Origin: Affinundibacterium nitidum
GTDB taxonomy: Bacteria > Pseudomonadota > Gammaproteobacteria > Burkholderiales > Burkholderiaceae_D
Length of the DNA stretch: 64,000 bases
Reading direction: 5' to 3'
NCBI RefSeq assembly: GCF_014284155.1
Contig: NZ_JACOFZ010000001.1
Location: 1,320,545-1,384,544 of the forward strand
Of this stretch, positions 18,226 to 26,602 are shown piece by piece. Each line of letters opens with the position of its first letter. Within the stretch, counting starts at the first letter, position 1. Both the position numbers and the translations under genes were made by a program. Under the pieces are notes generated by a model. It did not search any database, was not told the origin of the DNA, and saw only the letters and a list, made by a program, of their open reading frames with translations.

Positions 18226-20418
18226 ATGAATCAAGTGCATGTCATAAATCCCGCCTCAACGGAAGCCGAGCCCATGTCGAAAAACCCAAATATGACAAGC
18301 ATCGCCAAGCTAACAACTGATAGCGAATCGGCAATTATGTCAGCAACAGGGCTAAATCGCAGTGGCATTTACCTTGATCGGGAGCATTCCCAAATCGCAT
18401 TCAATTGGCGTGTCTTAGCGCAAGCTGAAGACAAATCAATACCACTTTTAGAGCGCCTGAAGTATTTATGTATTGTTGGTAGCAATCTCGATGAGTTCTT
18501 TGAAGTTAGGGTCGCTAGCCTTTTAGCGCAAAACACGGTGGACGGCCAATTGGCTCAGCATGCAACATTTACTAGCATGATGGAGAGAATCTCAACGGAA
18601 TGCCATGCATTGGCATTAAGGCAATATGAGGTACTCAACCACGAGATCCTTCCTGCGCTTTCTCGTAAAGGCATTCATCTACTTCGTCACTCAGACCGCA
18701 ATGAAGCACAACGAGCCTGGGTTAAGTCTTACTTTGATCGTGAAGTTCGACCGTTGTTAACGCCAATCGGTCTAGACCCTGCGCATCCGTTCCCGCAAGT
18801 GGTCAACAAGAGTCTTAACTTCATCGTGTCGTTGGCCGGTAAGGATGCCTTTGGTCGAGGCACGGCAATTGCGATTGTAAAAGCACCACGTGTTTTGCCA
18901 CGGGTCATCAAGATTCCCGATGAGTTAACAGAAAAGGGGCAAGCCTTCTGCCTACTCTCCTCCATCATCCATGCTCATATCGGTGATTTATTTAATGATA
19001 GAGAAGTACTCGCCTATTCTCAGTTCCGCGTGACGCGCGACAGTGATCTATGGGTAGATGAAGACGAAGTCAAAAATCTACGTCAAGCATTGCAGGGCGA
19101 ATTGCAGGGTCGCCAATTTGGTATGGCAGTGCGGCTTGAAGTCGCTAAAAACTGCCCTGAATCCCTCTCTCAATTCTTACTCGAGCAGTTTTCGCTCAGT
19201 AAAGATCGACTGTACCAAGTCGATGGACCCGTGAACATGGTGCGCCTGTCTGAGTTGATCGATCATGCTAACCAAGCCAATTTGCGCTTTCCGGCGTTCT
19301 CGGCAAAACCTGACAGCAAACTCAGCCAAAAGAATATTTTTGAAGTCTTAAATAAACAAGACATTCTCCTACACCATCCTTTCCAACCGTTTCAGACAGT
19401 AATCGATTTTATTCGTACCGCATCGCTCGACACGAATGTTTTGGCGATTAAGCAAACGATCTATCGTACGGGTATGAATTCAGACCTTATGGAAAGCTTA
19501 ATCACTGCGGCACGCATGGGTAAAGAAGTGACCGTCGTCGTAGAGTTAATGGCTCGCTTTGACGAAGAGGCAAATATCAACTGGGCAGATCGCTTGCAAC
19601 GTGCTGGCGCCCAAGTGGTCTATGGCGTTGTCGGCCTAAAAACGCACGCCAAGCTTGCCCTTGTCATTCGCCGAGAAGAAAGTGGCCGCCTCAAACATTA
19701 TGCCCATCTTGGCACTGGCAATTATCATCCTTCAACGACACGTTTCTATACTGACTTCGGTTTACTGACTGCGCATCCGAAGAAAGCGGCGGAAGTAAAT
19801 GAAGTGTTTATTCATTTGACCGGTTTGACCAAACCTAAGAAATTAGAATACTTGTGGTTGGCTCCGTTTTCACTGCAGCCAAAAATCATCAAGGCCATTC
19901 GCAATGAAGCTCGTATCGCACGCGAAGGGCGCCCTGGTCGCATCATTGCCAAGATGAATGCCTTGGTCGACGAAACCGTTATTCGCGCACTCTATGCAGC
20001 CTCCGCCGACGGTGTAAAAATTGACCTAATCGTACGCGGCGCCTGCACGCTGCGTCCTGGTGTTCCTGGCTTATCTGAAAACATTACAGTTCGCTCCATC
20101 ATTGGCCGCTTCCTCGAGCATTCACGCATCTATTATTTCCGGAACGATCTCGAGCACAATGTGTATCTCGCTAGTGCCGATTGGATGAGTAGAAATTTAT
20201 TCCGACGCATCGAAGTGGCCTTCCCTGTTCTCGAAAAAAATCTGAAAAAGCGTATCATTACTGAGGGGCTAGACCCTTACCTCAAAGATAATCAGAACGC
20301 TTGGGTACTTGAAAGTGATGGTAGTTACGAACGCAAGAAACCAAGAGGAAAACAAAAGGCATTCAGTGCACAACAACACCTGATGCAAACCCTCGGCTCT
20401 CCAGAATCTGACGACTAA
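18226..20418 (+). CDS. ppk: Polyphosphate kinase 1
   Basis: Makes inorganic polyphosphate from ATP reversibly. About 730 residues from the ATG at 18226, chosen because GAAGAGAA lies five bases upstream; in-frame starts at 18184, 18205 and 18274 cannot be excluded. The family's N-terminal region begins YLDREHSQIAFNWRVLAQA. The two phospholipase-D-like catalytic domains are present. The first contains the autophosphorylated His region VGLKTHAKLALVIRREESG (19629-19685) and AHLGTGNYHPSTTRFYTDFG; the second contains VRGACTLRPGVPGLSENI and FLEHSRIYYF. A Pho box upstream predicts induction under phosphate starvation together with pst. sixA follows after one base. Confidence 0.97.
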   Translation: MNQVHVINPASTEAEPMSKNPNMTSIAKLTTDSESAIMSATGLNRSGIYLDREHSQIAFNWRVLAQAEDKSIPLLERLKYLCIVGSNLDEFFEVRVASLLAQNTVDGQLAQHATFTSMMERISTECHALALRQYEVLNHEILPALSRKGIHLLRHSDRNEAQRAWVKSYFDREVRPLLTPIGLDPAHPFPQVVNKSLNFIVSLAGKDAFGRGTAIAIVKAPRVLPRVIKIPDELTEKGQAFCLLSSIIHAHIGDLFNDREVLAYSQFRVTRDSDLWVDEDEVKNLRQALQGELQGRQFGMAVRLEVAKNCPESLSQFLLEQFSLSKDRLYQVDGPVNMVRLSELIDHANQANLRFPAFSAKPDSKLSQKNIFEVLNKQDILLHHPFQPFQTVIDFIRTASLDTNVLAIKQTIYRTGMNSDLMESLITAARMGKEVTVVVELMARFDEEANINWADRLQRAGAQVVYGVVGLKTHAKLALVIRREESGRLKHYAHLGTGNYHPSTTRFYTDFGLLTAHPKKAAEVNEVFIHLTGLTKPKKLEYLWLAPFSLQPKIIKAIRNEARIAREGRPGRIIAKMNALVDETVIRALYAASADGVKIDLIVRGACTLRPGVPGLSENITVRSIIGRFLEHSRIYYFRNDLEHNVYLASADWMSRNLFRRIEVAFPVLEKNLKKRIITEGLDPYLKDNQNAWVLESDGSYERKKPRGKQKAFSAQQHLMQTLGSPESDD

Positions 20419-20419
20419 T

Positions 20420-20890
20420 ATGGACCTCATCTTATGGCGTCATGCGGAAGCGGAACCCGGCACCATTGAACTGGCAGACCTAGATCGCCGTCTCACTGCA
20501 AAAGGTCGTAAGCAAGCGCAAAAAATGGGGAGTTGGCTCGATGGTCAATTACCGGAGAGTTGTAGGATTTTAGTGAGTCCGAGTATAAGAACTAGAGAAA
20601 CGGTTGCCGCCTTAGAGAGAAAATTCAAGATAGTTGAAGAGCTAGCACCTGACGCGAGTCCGGAACAACTATTGCAGACGGCAAACTGGCCCAATAGCAG
20701 AGAGAGTGTCATGATTGTTGGGCATCAACCAAGCTTAGGACAAGCAGCTTCGATGATCATCACCCCCTATCAGCCCGAATGTGCCGTGCGCAAAGGCAGC
20801 GTTTGGTGGATTAGCCAAAAACAACATCAAGCTGAGGGCTTGCGAACCTATCTCAAAGCGATCATTGCACCTGAGTTACTCTCACGCTGA
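20420..20890 (+). CDS. sixA: SixA-type phosphohistidine phosphatase
   Basis: 156-residue histidine-phosphatase-superfamily protein. The nucleophile motif is LILWRHAEAEPG (Arg-His at residues 7-8); the second Arg is in SPSIRTRETVAAL and the second His is in MIVGHQPSLGQAAS. SixA removes phosphate from His residues, in E. coli from the phosphotransferase system protein NPr. The start is one base after the ppk stop, so the genes form one Pho-controlled unit. Whether its substrate here is linked to polyphosphate kinase, itself a phospho-histidine enzyme, is unknown. Confidence 0.93.
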   Translation: MDLILWRHAEAEPGTIELADLDRRLTAKGRKQAQKMGSWLDGQLPESCRILVSPSIRTRETVAALERKFKIVEELAPDASPEQLLQTANWPNSRESVMIVGHQPSLGQAASMIITPYQPECAVRKGSVWWISQKQHQAEGLRTYLKAIIAPELLSR

Positions 20891-20996
20891 TACCGCAAGG
20901 AGCGCCACATCCAAGACCCAGTGAAAAAAATAGTTTGCGCTTGCCTTCCAGCGCGACTACTTTGATAATAGCTTCAACTCTGTTCACTGGCTCATC

Positions 20997-21458
20997 ATGG
21001 CAACTCCATCCAAAGACGATATCGATTTTCTCGCACTCGAGAACCAATTTTGTTTCGCCTTGTACTCCACTTCACTCGCGCTAACCAAATCCTACAAACC
21101 ACTGCTAGACAAAATTGGCCTTACCTATCCACAGTATTTGGTGATGTTGGTGCTATGGCAGCAAGACAATATTTTGGTCAAGGACATAGGCGAGCGACTA
21201 TTTCTCGATTCAGGCACGCTAACCCCACTACTCAAAAGGATGGAGTTGGCCGAGTTAATTCAACGACAACGAGATTCCGAGGATGAGAGACAAGTGCGCA
21301 TCATCCTTACCCGCCAAGGCAAAGTCTTAAGAAATGCAGCAAAAGAAATTCCCGAGAAAATTCTTTGCGCAAGCGGTCAACAGGCTGGATCCCTACACAA
21401 GATGCGTCAAGAACTGGTGAAACTTCGCAGTCAGTTGCAGCAGCATAACGAGGAATAG
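20997..21458 (+). CDS. ohrR: OhrR-type MarR-family peroxide-sensing repressor
   Basis: 153-residue winged-helix repressor. The reactive Cys is in ENQFCFALYSTSLALTK, the position and context of the peroxide-sensing Cys of OhrR. The recognition region is LFLDSGTLTPLLKRMEL and the wing is RQRDSEDERQVRIILT, typical for OhrR. Oxidation of this Cys by organic hydroperoxides would release the ohr gene, which lies 157 bases downstream behind an OhrR-like operator. The ribosome site is weak. Confidence 0.93.
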   Translation: MATPSKDDIDFLALENQFCFALYSTSLALTKSYKPLLDKIGLTYPQYLVMLVLWQQDNILVKDIGERLFLDSGTLTPLLKRMELAELIQRQRDSEDERQVRIILTRQGKVLRNAAKEIPEKILCASGQQAGSLHKMRQELVKLRSQLQQHNEE

Positions 21459-21518
21459 CTCCCTTCATTTAAATAATCTATGTTACCGATAGAAATCTTT
21501 TTTAAAAAATAGATGGCA

Positions 21519-21556
21519 CACAATTTAATTGTGCACTACCATGATGTTCATACGAT
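21519..21556 (+). promoter_or_regulatory. OhrR-type operator and ohr promoter
   Basis: CACAATT, T, AATTGTG (21519-21533) is a perfect inverted repeat closely matching the known OhrR operator pattern TACAATT/AATTGTA. It overlaps a -35 element TTGTGC (21529-21534); TACGAT (21551-21556) follows at 16 bases as the -10. Repressor binding would block this promoter for ohr. Confidence 0.82.
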
Positions 21557-21614
21557 GTAACAAGCACTTTTTGTTACCCATCGATATCAACCATTAATTT
21601 GAAAAGGACCTATC

Positions 21615-22034
21615 ATGCAAATTCTTTACACAGCAAACGCAACAGCAACTGGTGGCCGTGATGGCCAAGCAACTTCCAATGATCAACGCTTAGCAGTCAA
21701 GTTGAGCACGCCGAAAGAGCTTGGTGGTGCAGGTGGTGACGGTACCAATCCTGAGCAACTGTTTGCCGCAGGTTATTCGGCTTGTTTTATCGGCGCCATG
21801 AAATTTGTCGCCGCGGCACAAAAACTTGCATTGCCAGCGGACACAAGCGTCAACGGCCTAGTCGGGATTGGTCCAAACGGAAAAGGCGGTTTCGGTTTGC
21901 AAGTGGAACTCAATATTTCATTGCCAGGGATGGACCGCGCTGCAGCAGAGGCATTGATTCACAAAGCGCATGAGGTTTGCCCTTACTCCAACGCGACACG
22001 TGGCAATATTGAAGTAGCGGTCAAATTAGTCTAA
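21615..22034 (+). CDS. ohr: Organic hydroperoxide reductase Ohr
   Basis: 139-residue OsmC/Ohr-family peroxidase that reduces organic hydroperoxides with lipoylated protein as the usual electron donor. The two catalytic cysteines are present: [16 protein letters not shown] (peroxidatic) and [15 protein letters not shown] (resolving). [18 protein letters not shown] is the Ohr hallmark. A good ribosome site (AAAAGGA) precedes the ATG at 21615. It is controlled by the adjacent ohrR and operator and followed by a strong terminator. Confidence 0.97.
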   Translation: MQILYTANATATGGRDGQATSNDQRLAVKLSTPKELGGAGGDGTNPEQLFAAGYSACFIGAMKFVAAAQKLALPADTSVNGLVGIGPNGKGGFGLQVELNISLPGMDRAAAEALIHKAHEVCPYSNATRGNIEVAVKLV

Positions 22035-22079
22035 GTAGACCAGATCATTTGCTTCTAAAAGTGATCTGAAAATGAAGAT

Positions 22080-22111
22080 AGGCAGGTGTCAATTGACACT
22101 TGCCTTTTTTT
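22080..22111 (+). terminator. Terminator after ohr
   Basis: GGCAGGTGTC (22081-22090), AATT loop, GACACTTGCC (22095-22104), one G-T pair, followed by seven T bases. A standard intrinsic terminator on the plus strand. Confidence 0.92.
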
Positions 22112-22508
22112 ATGACGGGAGAGACTTTCCAGAAAAAGAACTTCAAGCTAAAACTCGTCCGGAGTTCAGAAACGATATATCACAACGCCTTACTTCACCT
22201 TAAATCCAAGTTCAGTTTTCTCGTTTGATTGTTACTCATGATGGAAATATGATTCGTAGGAGATGGAGCAGATGCCAATTAAATTCCTGACAACTACCTG
22301 CAAGCATTACCGCCTATCTTAGCTTGCACGTGCGGAACCCATCAAAGCAATCCTCGCGATTCAGTGTTCGAAGGCAAAATTGTAGAGAAACAGAGACGTG
22401 GCATTGACCATCAACGACACTCACCATAATATGAAGTCTACGCTCCTGATGAGAAATGCTAACGTGCCAGAATACGCTAAAGCTCAGGCGCCACAGGTGA
22501 TAATAATG
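22112..22508. other. Gene-free stretch
   Basis: About 400 bases between the ohr terminator and the terminator of the minus-strand barrel gene. Short reading frames here lack ribosome sites and do not look like proteins. I see no repeat or recognisable RNA in it. Confidence 0.5.
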
Positions 22509-22541
22509 CGAAAAAAAATACGCCATCAGAGATGGCGTATT
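22509..22541 (-). terminator. Terminator of the small barrel protein gene
   Basis: AATACGCCATC (22517-22527), loop AGA, GATGGCGTATT (22531-22541): an eleven-pair stem. Read on the minus strand it is followed by a run of eight T. Confidence 0.92.
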
Positions 22542-22577
22542 CAACCGGTAAGATCTACTTATAAAGAGCGAATCGAA

Positions 22578-23156
22578 TTAGAAGCTATACTGCGCGCCAA
22601 TCGAGAAAGTATTGACTGTTTCTTTCTCGGAACCCAATTTAATACGACGTGATTCAAATTCGCCGCGCAATGCCAAATCCTTAGACACTTTATATGTCAA
22701 ACCCAACGCAGCAACAGGCTGTGTCGAAGTTGTGTCAGTTGAAATGCTTCCAAGATTCGACAATGTACCTTTCGCAGTTGACGTTGTGCGAGCTAAGCCC
22801 AATTTTGCGAAACCACCAAATTCCTCGGTGAAGTCATGCTTAACCACGCCCGCGAAATCAATACCAGCAGACTTCAATTCCGCACTACCAACGGCATTAC
22901 CAAATGGCGCTGATGCAGAAATTTTACCGAGCGAGAAGACTGTAGTTTCAAAAGCAAAGTTCTTGTCGAAGTTATAGCCACCGATTAACTTGTAAGTCGT
23001 ACTGTTTGTGTCGCACTTCGCAACAGATTTGCAATCATCATTCCATTTTGATTGGCCAACAGTGCCGCCAACATAAACGTTTTGAGCAGATGCACTTGCG
23101 CCAATCAACAAACCAGCAACCGCCAAAGTAGAAACCATCAAACTTTTTTTCAACAT
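22578..23156 (-). CDS. Small outer-membrane beta-barrel protein (OmpA/OmpW-like fold)
   Basis: 192-residue predicted 8-stranded outer-membrane barrel. The ATG at 23156 follows GAGGT at six bases and begins a signal peptide (MLKKSLMVSTLAVAGLLIGA, ending ASAQ). The mature protein starts NVYVGGTVGQSKW and alternates strands and turns. One short disulphide-capable pair lies in DDCKSVAKCDTN. It ends FSIGAQYSF with terminal Phe. This is the layout of porin-family opacity/OmpA-membrane-domain proteins annotated as outer-membrane beta-barrel domain. Function unknown. Confidence 0.85.
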   Translation of the reverse strand: MLKKSLMVSTLAVAGLLIGASASAQNVYVGGTVGQSKWNDDCKSVAKCDTNSTTYKLIGGYNFDKNFAFETTVFSLGKISASAPFGNAVGSAELKSAGIDFAGVVKHDFTEEFGGFAKLGLARTTSTAKGTLSNLGSISTDTTSTQPVAALGLTYKVSKDLALRGEFESRRIKLGSEKETVNTFSIGAQYSF

Positions 23157-23450
23157 ATAAACCTCAATATAAAAAATAAAAATGTACTTGCAATCAAAAG
23201 AACGGGACACATGTAATCCAGTGTTTCATTTCGCTCTATCCGGAAGCAAAGACAAAAAACAAATTGATTTCACGTATGCATTGCGACTCCGTTTTGAACG
23301 TCATTTACGCTCATTGCGTTGTCGATGAACGAATAATGCGTGAACTCTCAGAAAAGCCCTAAAGAACTATGCGAGGTCTTTCAGGTTGCGCCGTGAAGTA
23401 GCAAAGAACAGTACTTACGCTAGTATTCCAATGAGAAGAGGAGATCAATT
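23157..23450. other. Divergent intergenic region
   Basis: Roughly 290 bases between the minus-strand barrel gene and the plus-strand coiled-coil gene. It should hold both promoters. I see no clear operator or hairpin. Confidence 0.4.
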
Positions 23451-24149
23451 ATGGGCTTCGACCCACTCAATTTAAAAGATGCATCAGTTCAATTTGAACA
23501 AAGTATGGGGCGCGTTATCGATGAACGCTTGGCGCCGCTATTTGATCGCTCTATTAACCATGTAAGTCAAGAGCTGAGTAGTGTAATTCAGGAAGCAGGG
23601 GCACAGGTCGACCGCAACATCGCGCTGTTGTCAGACGAAATTCATAATCAACGTAGCATGACCAAAGATGATATTCGTTCATTAATCGACTATGCCACAT
23701 TACAGCTAGGCTCCGCCCTCGATCAACGCATTACAACAATCAAACAAGAAACCTCCGAACTCATTAATCAAAAAGTCGAACTTTTGAAATCCGAGCTCAA
23801 TGATGCTGCTGCTCTCAGCCGTAAAACCATGCTGAGCAATGTCTTGATTTCAATTTTCGCTGCCTTATTCATGGCGGGCATAGGCCTCGTCTACAAACAA
23901 GTGTCAAGCGGTGACCTCAGCTTGCTGAGCCTATTTCGGGTGTCACTAATGTCATGTGCCACCTTCACTTTTGTTTTGTCTATGCTGAAGTTCATACAAC
24001 GCTGGCGCAATATGAATCAAAGTAAGAAAGGTGTTGCAACCATCGCTATTGGCTATTTCGGCATACTCAAGCCCAACGGCGCAGGTGTTTTGCTCGCGCT
24101 CAGTGTGTGCTTGGTTGCTACCTGCGTGGCTGCCTATCATTTTCTATGA
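23451..24149 (+). CDS. Coiled-coil membrane protein, unknown
   Basis: 232 residues with a strong GAGGAG ribosome site. Residues 1-115 are hydrophilic and helical with heptad-like repeats (RNIALLSDEIHNQ, IKQETSELINQKVELLK), so a coiled coil of the apolipoprotein or MotA-linker kind is likely. Three hydrophobic helices follow: about 132-152 (VLISIFAALFMAGIGLVY), 163-182 (LFRVSLMSCATFTFVLSML), and 210-232 (GVLLALSVCLVATCVAAYHF). It has no signal peptide and I do not recognise the family. The N-terminal part would face the cytoplasm if the three helices follow the positive-inside rule. Confidence 0.75.
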   Translation: MGFDPLNLKDASVQFEQSMGRVIDERLAPLFDRSINHVSQELSSVIQEAGAQVDRNIALLSDEIHNQRSMTKDDIRSLIDYATLQLGSALDQRITTIKQETSELINQKVELLKSELNDAAALSRKTMLSNVLISIFAALFMAGIGLVYKQVSSGDLSLLSLFRVSLMSCATFTFVLSMLKFIQRWRNMNQSKKGVATIAIGYFGILKPNGAGVLLALSVCLVATCVAAYHFL

Positions 24150-24261
24150 GAATTATCTCCCAACGGCCCTTAGTGATAGCAAACAACGTCTCAATCTAAA
24201 TTCAAAACCATCTCGCTCGAATTTGCGTAGAATAGCTTGATCCAGGTTTGAACGACTTAAT

Positions 24262-24699
24262 ATGAAAATTCATGGTGAATGGCAGATCAGCCTAGTTCGT
24301 AACATTCTTGTTCGAAGCACTGCTGGTGTCTTTAACAATGAAGGTACGCTAGCTGTTTTTGAAGAGACGAAAGCGACGGCGCCAATTCATGCGCCGTGGG
24401 CTGGCCTCACCAATGCTGAAAATTGGGAGATGTCGACGGCCAGCAGTTTGCAATTGTTTCCAGGTATGCGCGAGTGGGCATTTGAAAATAACTGCCACTG
24501 CCTTGCGATTGTACTTCCGAGCATGTTGAAGAAGAAAATCCATCAACAACAAACCGGACACTTCCCTGAAGAATTCGTTCGTTACTTCTCCGATATTGAT
24601 CAAGCCTGTGCTTGGTTGAGCGGCAAAGGTTTTCCGATCACCGCAGAGGAGTATCCGCATTATGCATTTATCGAACGCACACGTCCTGCACATACATAA
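24262..24699 (+). CDS. STAS/SpoIIAA-like domain protein, unknown
   Basis: 145 residues, cytoplasmic. The pattern of alternating strands and helices with FNNEGTLAVFEETKA, PWAGLTNAENWE, a hydrophobic strand LAIVLPSM, EEFVRYFSD and ACAWLSGKGF at the end resembles the SpoIIAA-like (STAS fold) family found as single-domain proteins in betaproteobacteria. That assignment is by fold pattern only. It ends 20 bases before the convergent cupin gene. Confidence 0.65.
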   Translation: MKIHGEWQISLVRNILVRSTAGVFNNEGTLAVFEETKATAPIHAPWAGLTNAENWEMSTASSLQLFPGMREWAFENNCHCLAIVLPSMLKKKIHQQQTGHFPEEFVRYFSDIDQACAWLSGKGFPITAEEYPHYAFIERTRPAHT

Positions 24700-24718
24700 C
24701 GCGAGCGAGAAACCAATC

Positions 24719-25201
24719 TCAAGCGAAGTGCTCCAACATTTTTTGTAAATAAGTGACGCATGCCACGTCTCCTTCGACAGGCGCCCATGCTGCCTTTTCC
24801 GTAGGGGCAATCGGCACATAGGGACCAGCTTTTGCTTCAAAGAAAACCGAACCTGCTTCTAAGGCAACCATGCTATGAAACACCCCGACGGGTATCGTGA
24901 TACCAAAATGTTCTGTATTTGGTGAGAGCTCAACTGTCTGTTTGATGTTGCCTACTTCATCAAAAATCAAGACACCAAAACGCCCTTTTAACACTACTAA
25001 GGTCTCTTCCTTTTGTGGGTCGAGATGACAATGCGGTTGCACATAAGTACCTGGTTCTAAGGCATTCAAGAGGCGATGACATTGCGCCTCGTTACTTGCA
25101 TGAAAATTCAAATTCTTTCGTAAACGAGGACTATTCACCGCCTCATTTGATAGATCCGCGAGCGTTGTTTGTCCAATTAGTTGCACCAATGATTGCGTCA
25201 T
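24719..25201 (-). CDS. WbuC-family cupin-fold metalloprotein
   Basis: 160 residues. The N-terminal part contains SPRLRKNLNFHAS, then the cupin barrel with metal-binding motif QPHCHLDPQKEETLVVLKG (His-x-His with a downstream Glu) and the second motif near TIPVGVFHSM. The combination of an N-terminal LNFH segment with this cupin identifies the WbuC family, often found near O-antigen genes, with unproven reaction. It is the second gene of a minus-strand pair with the MazG-like gene, 51 bases apart. Confidence 0.85.
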   Translation of the reverse strand: MTQSLVQLIGQTTLADLSNEAVNSPRLRKNLNFHASNEAQCHRLLNALEPGTYVQPHCHLDPQKEETLVVLKGRFGVLIFDEVGNIKQTVELSPNTEHFGITIPVGVFHSMVALEAGSVFFEAKAGPYVPIAPTEKAAWAPVEGDVACVTYLQKMLEHFA

Positions 25202-25252
25202 TCATTTGCTTTCTAAAGTATAAATTCGGTATTGCAGACCCAATTGGGCGAC

Positions 25253-25618
25253 TCAAAGTTGATCATATTTCTTCAGCGTGCCGCGTGATTTTTCAATCGG
25301 ATATTTCACTGCATTGAGTTTGATCTTATCAAAGGCTGCATCGACCAAATCAATATCTAAGCGATCAGCAAGCATCACCAAATAGTTAAGCACATCAGCG
25401 AGTTCATGGCGGACGGCTTGCAAACCCTGCTCACCCAATTCTGTTGCATGTCCCTGCTGCAACCATTGAAAAGGTTCGAGTAATTCAGCCGCTTCAACAC
25501 TCAAAGCACTGGCTAAATTTTTAGGCGTATGGAACTGATGCCAATCACGCTCTGCTACGAACTCACGCAATGCTTGCTTCAATGCCGGCAAGTCTAGTTT
25601 TTGAGTATCCACGCTCAT
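25253..25618 (-). CDS. MazG-like nucleotide pyrophosphohydrolase
   Basis: 121-residue all-helical NTP pyrophosphatase of the MazG / RS21-C6 type. The metal-binding acidic residues are in SVEAAELLEPFQWLQ (E-x-x-E-like) and RHELADVLNYLVMLADRL (E-x-x-D). FHTPKNLASALSVE is the common entry to the first motif. Such small proteins hydrolyse non-standard nucleotides such as dCTP analogues and act as housecleaning enzymes; the actual substrate is not readable from the sequence. Confidence 0.9.
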   Translation of the reverse strand: MSVDTQKLDLPALKQALREFVAERDWHQFHTPKNLASALSVEAAELLEPFQWLQQGHATELGEQGLQAVRHELADVLNYLVMLADRLDIDLVDAAFDKIKLNAVKYPIEKSRGTLKKYDQL

Positions 25619-25862
25619 TTCTCACTCTTCGTTGGAGGTATAAAAGCACCATTTTACGTGTTTTTGCTGTGGATAAGAAACACCGAACGCAGAGCAGCAA
25701 ATATACTAAGCAAAAACTCGCTATTTCCAAGAAGCGCGCCTACAATAAGAGTTATTGCACCGCAAAAGAATTGTTCTATCACACACACGACGTTTCAAAT
25801 AGGCTCGTTTGTGGAAATTGATTTTATTCACTGGTATCACTCATCCATCCATGGAGGATATT

Positions 25863-26510
25863 ATGTTGTTGCTGTCAAGTCAGTTTTCTTCTCCCGCTCA
25901 TAGTTCGCTGGAATCAGCGTTAGCGGCATTACAAGATGTTTCTCAATTACTGAGTGAAGATCTTGATCGCAGCAATGAAGCTTGCAATCAATTCTGGCAA
26001 AAATCCGCTGAATCAAGTTGGCAAACATATTCTGAGTTATTCGTCTGCAAAGAACCCCAAGATTTTTTCATGGTATCAAGCGCCCATCTGAAGTTCTGCC
26101 TAGAGCAAGGCACTTTGCTGCAGAACACCCTCCATAGTATTGTTCAAGATGCAGGACAAAAATACCAAGAGCTCGTCAAACAAACACTGAATTTGCCACA
26201 TGCAAGCCTAGTAATCACGACACCGACTGCACCTGCAATCAAGGTCACCGCAAATCCCCTCGAATTGATCATTGATCGTCAGACCAAGGTCAAAGCTAAG
26301 CCGGGAATGACAGAAGTCGCTGTACCGGCTGTAAAACCAGCTGCAAAACGCAAGACAAGTAGTAGCGTGAAAACGAAAGCAGAAACGACTGCTGCGACTA
26401 GTCTAACGAAACCCGTCGTCAAAAAACCTAGTTTCCCGACGGTACCTGGGCGCGAACCGGCGACAACCGCGAACAAGACTGCCAGTACTAAGAAGCGCGT
26501 GACCAACTAA
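25863..26510 (+). CDS. Phasin-like protein with Ala/Lys-rich tail
   Basis: 215 residues from ATG 25863, chosen because GGAGG lies six bases upstream; a longer frame begins at 25809. Residues 1-120 are amphipathic helices with the phasin-like pattern (LESALAALQDVSQLLSEDL, SWQTYSELFVCKEPQDFFMV, LEQGTLLQNTL), as in granule-associated proteins that coat polyhydroxyalkanoate. The C-terminal third is low complexity, rich in Lys, Ala, Thr and Pro (PAAKRKTSSSVKTK, TASTKKRVTN), which could contact DNA or be disordered. No PHA synthesis genes are nearby. Family assignment is probable. Confidence 0.75.
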   Translation: MLLLSSQFSSPAHSSLESALAALQDVSQLLSEDLDRSNEACNQFWQKSAESSWQTYSELFVCKEPQDFFMVSSAHLKFCLEQGTLLQNTLHSIVQDAGQKYQELVKQTLNLPHASLVITTPTAPAIKVTANPLELIIDRQTKVKAKPGMTEVAVPAVKPAAKRKTSSSVKTKAETTAATSLTKPVVKKPSFPTVPGREPATTANKTASTKKRVTN

Positions 26511-26540
26511 GGCAAAGTAAATCACTGCCGCATATAAGAA

Positions 26541-26574
26541 AAGCCCGAGATATCATTCTCGGGCTTTTTGTTTT
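26541..26574 (+). terminator. Terminator after the phasin-like gene
   Basis: AAGCCCGAGA (26541-26550), loop TATCAT, TCTCGGGCTT (26557-26566), then TTTGTTTT. The A-run before it means it may also end the convergent iorB-type transcript. Confidence 0.9.
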
Positions 26575-26602
26575 ATCACTGAACTTTACCGTTGGTCGCA
26601 GT

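Noticed and set aside
22398-22652. Small frame in the ohr/barrel intergenic region
   Set aside because: Crosses the barrel gene's terminator and 3' end on the opposite strand; no protein signature.
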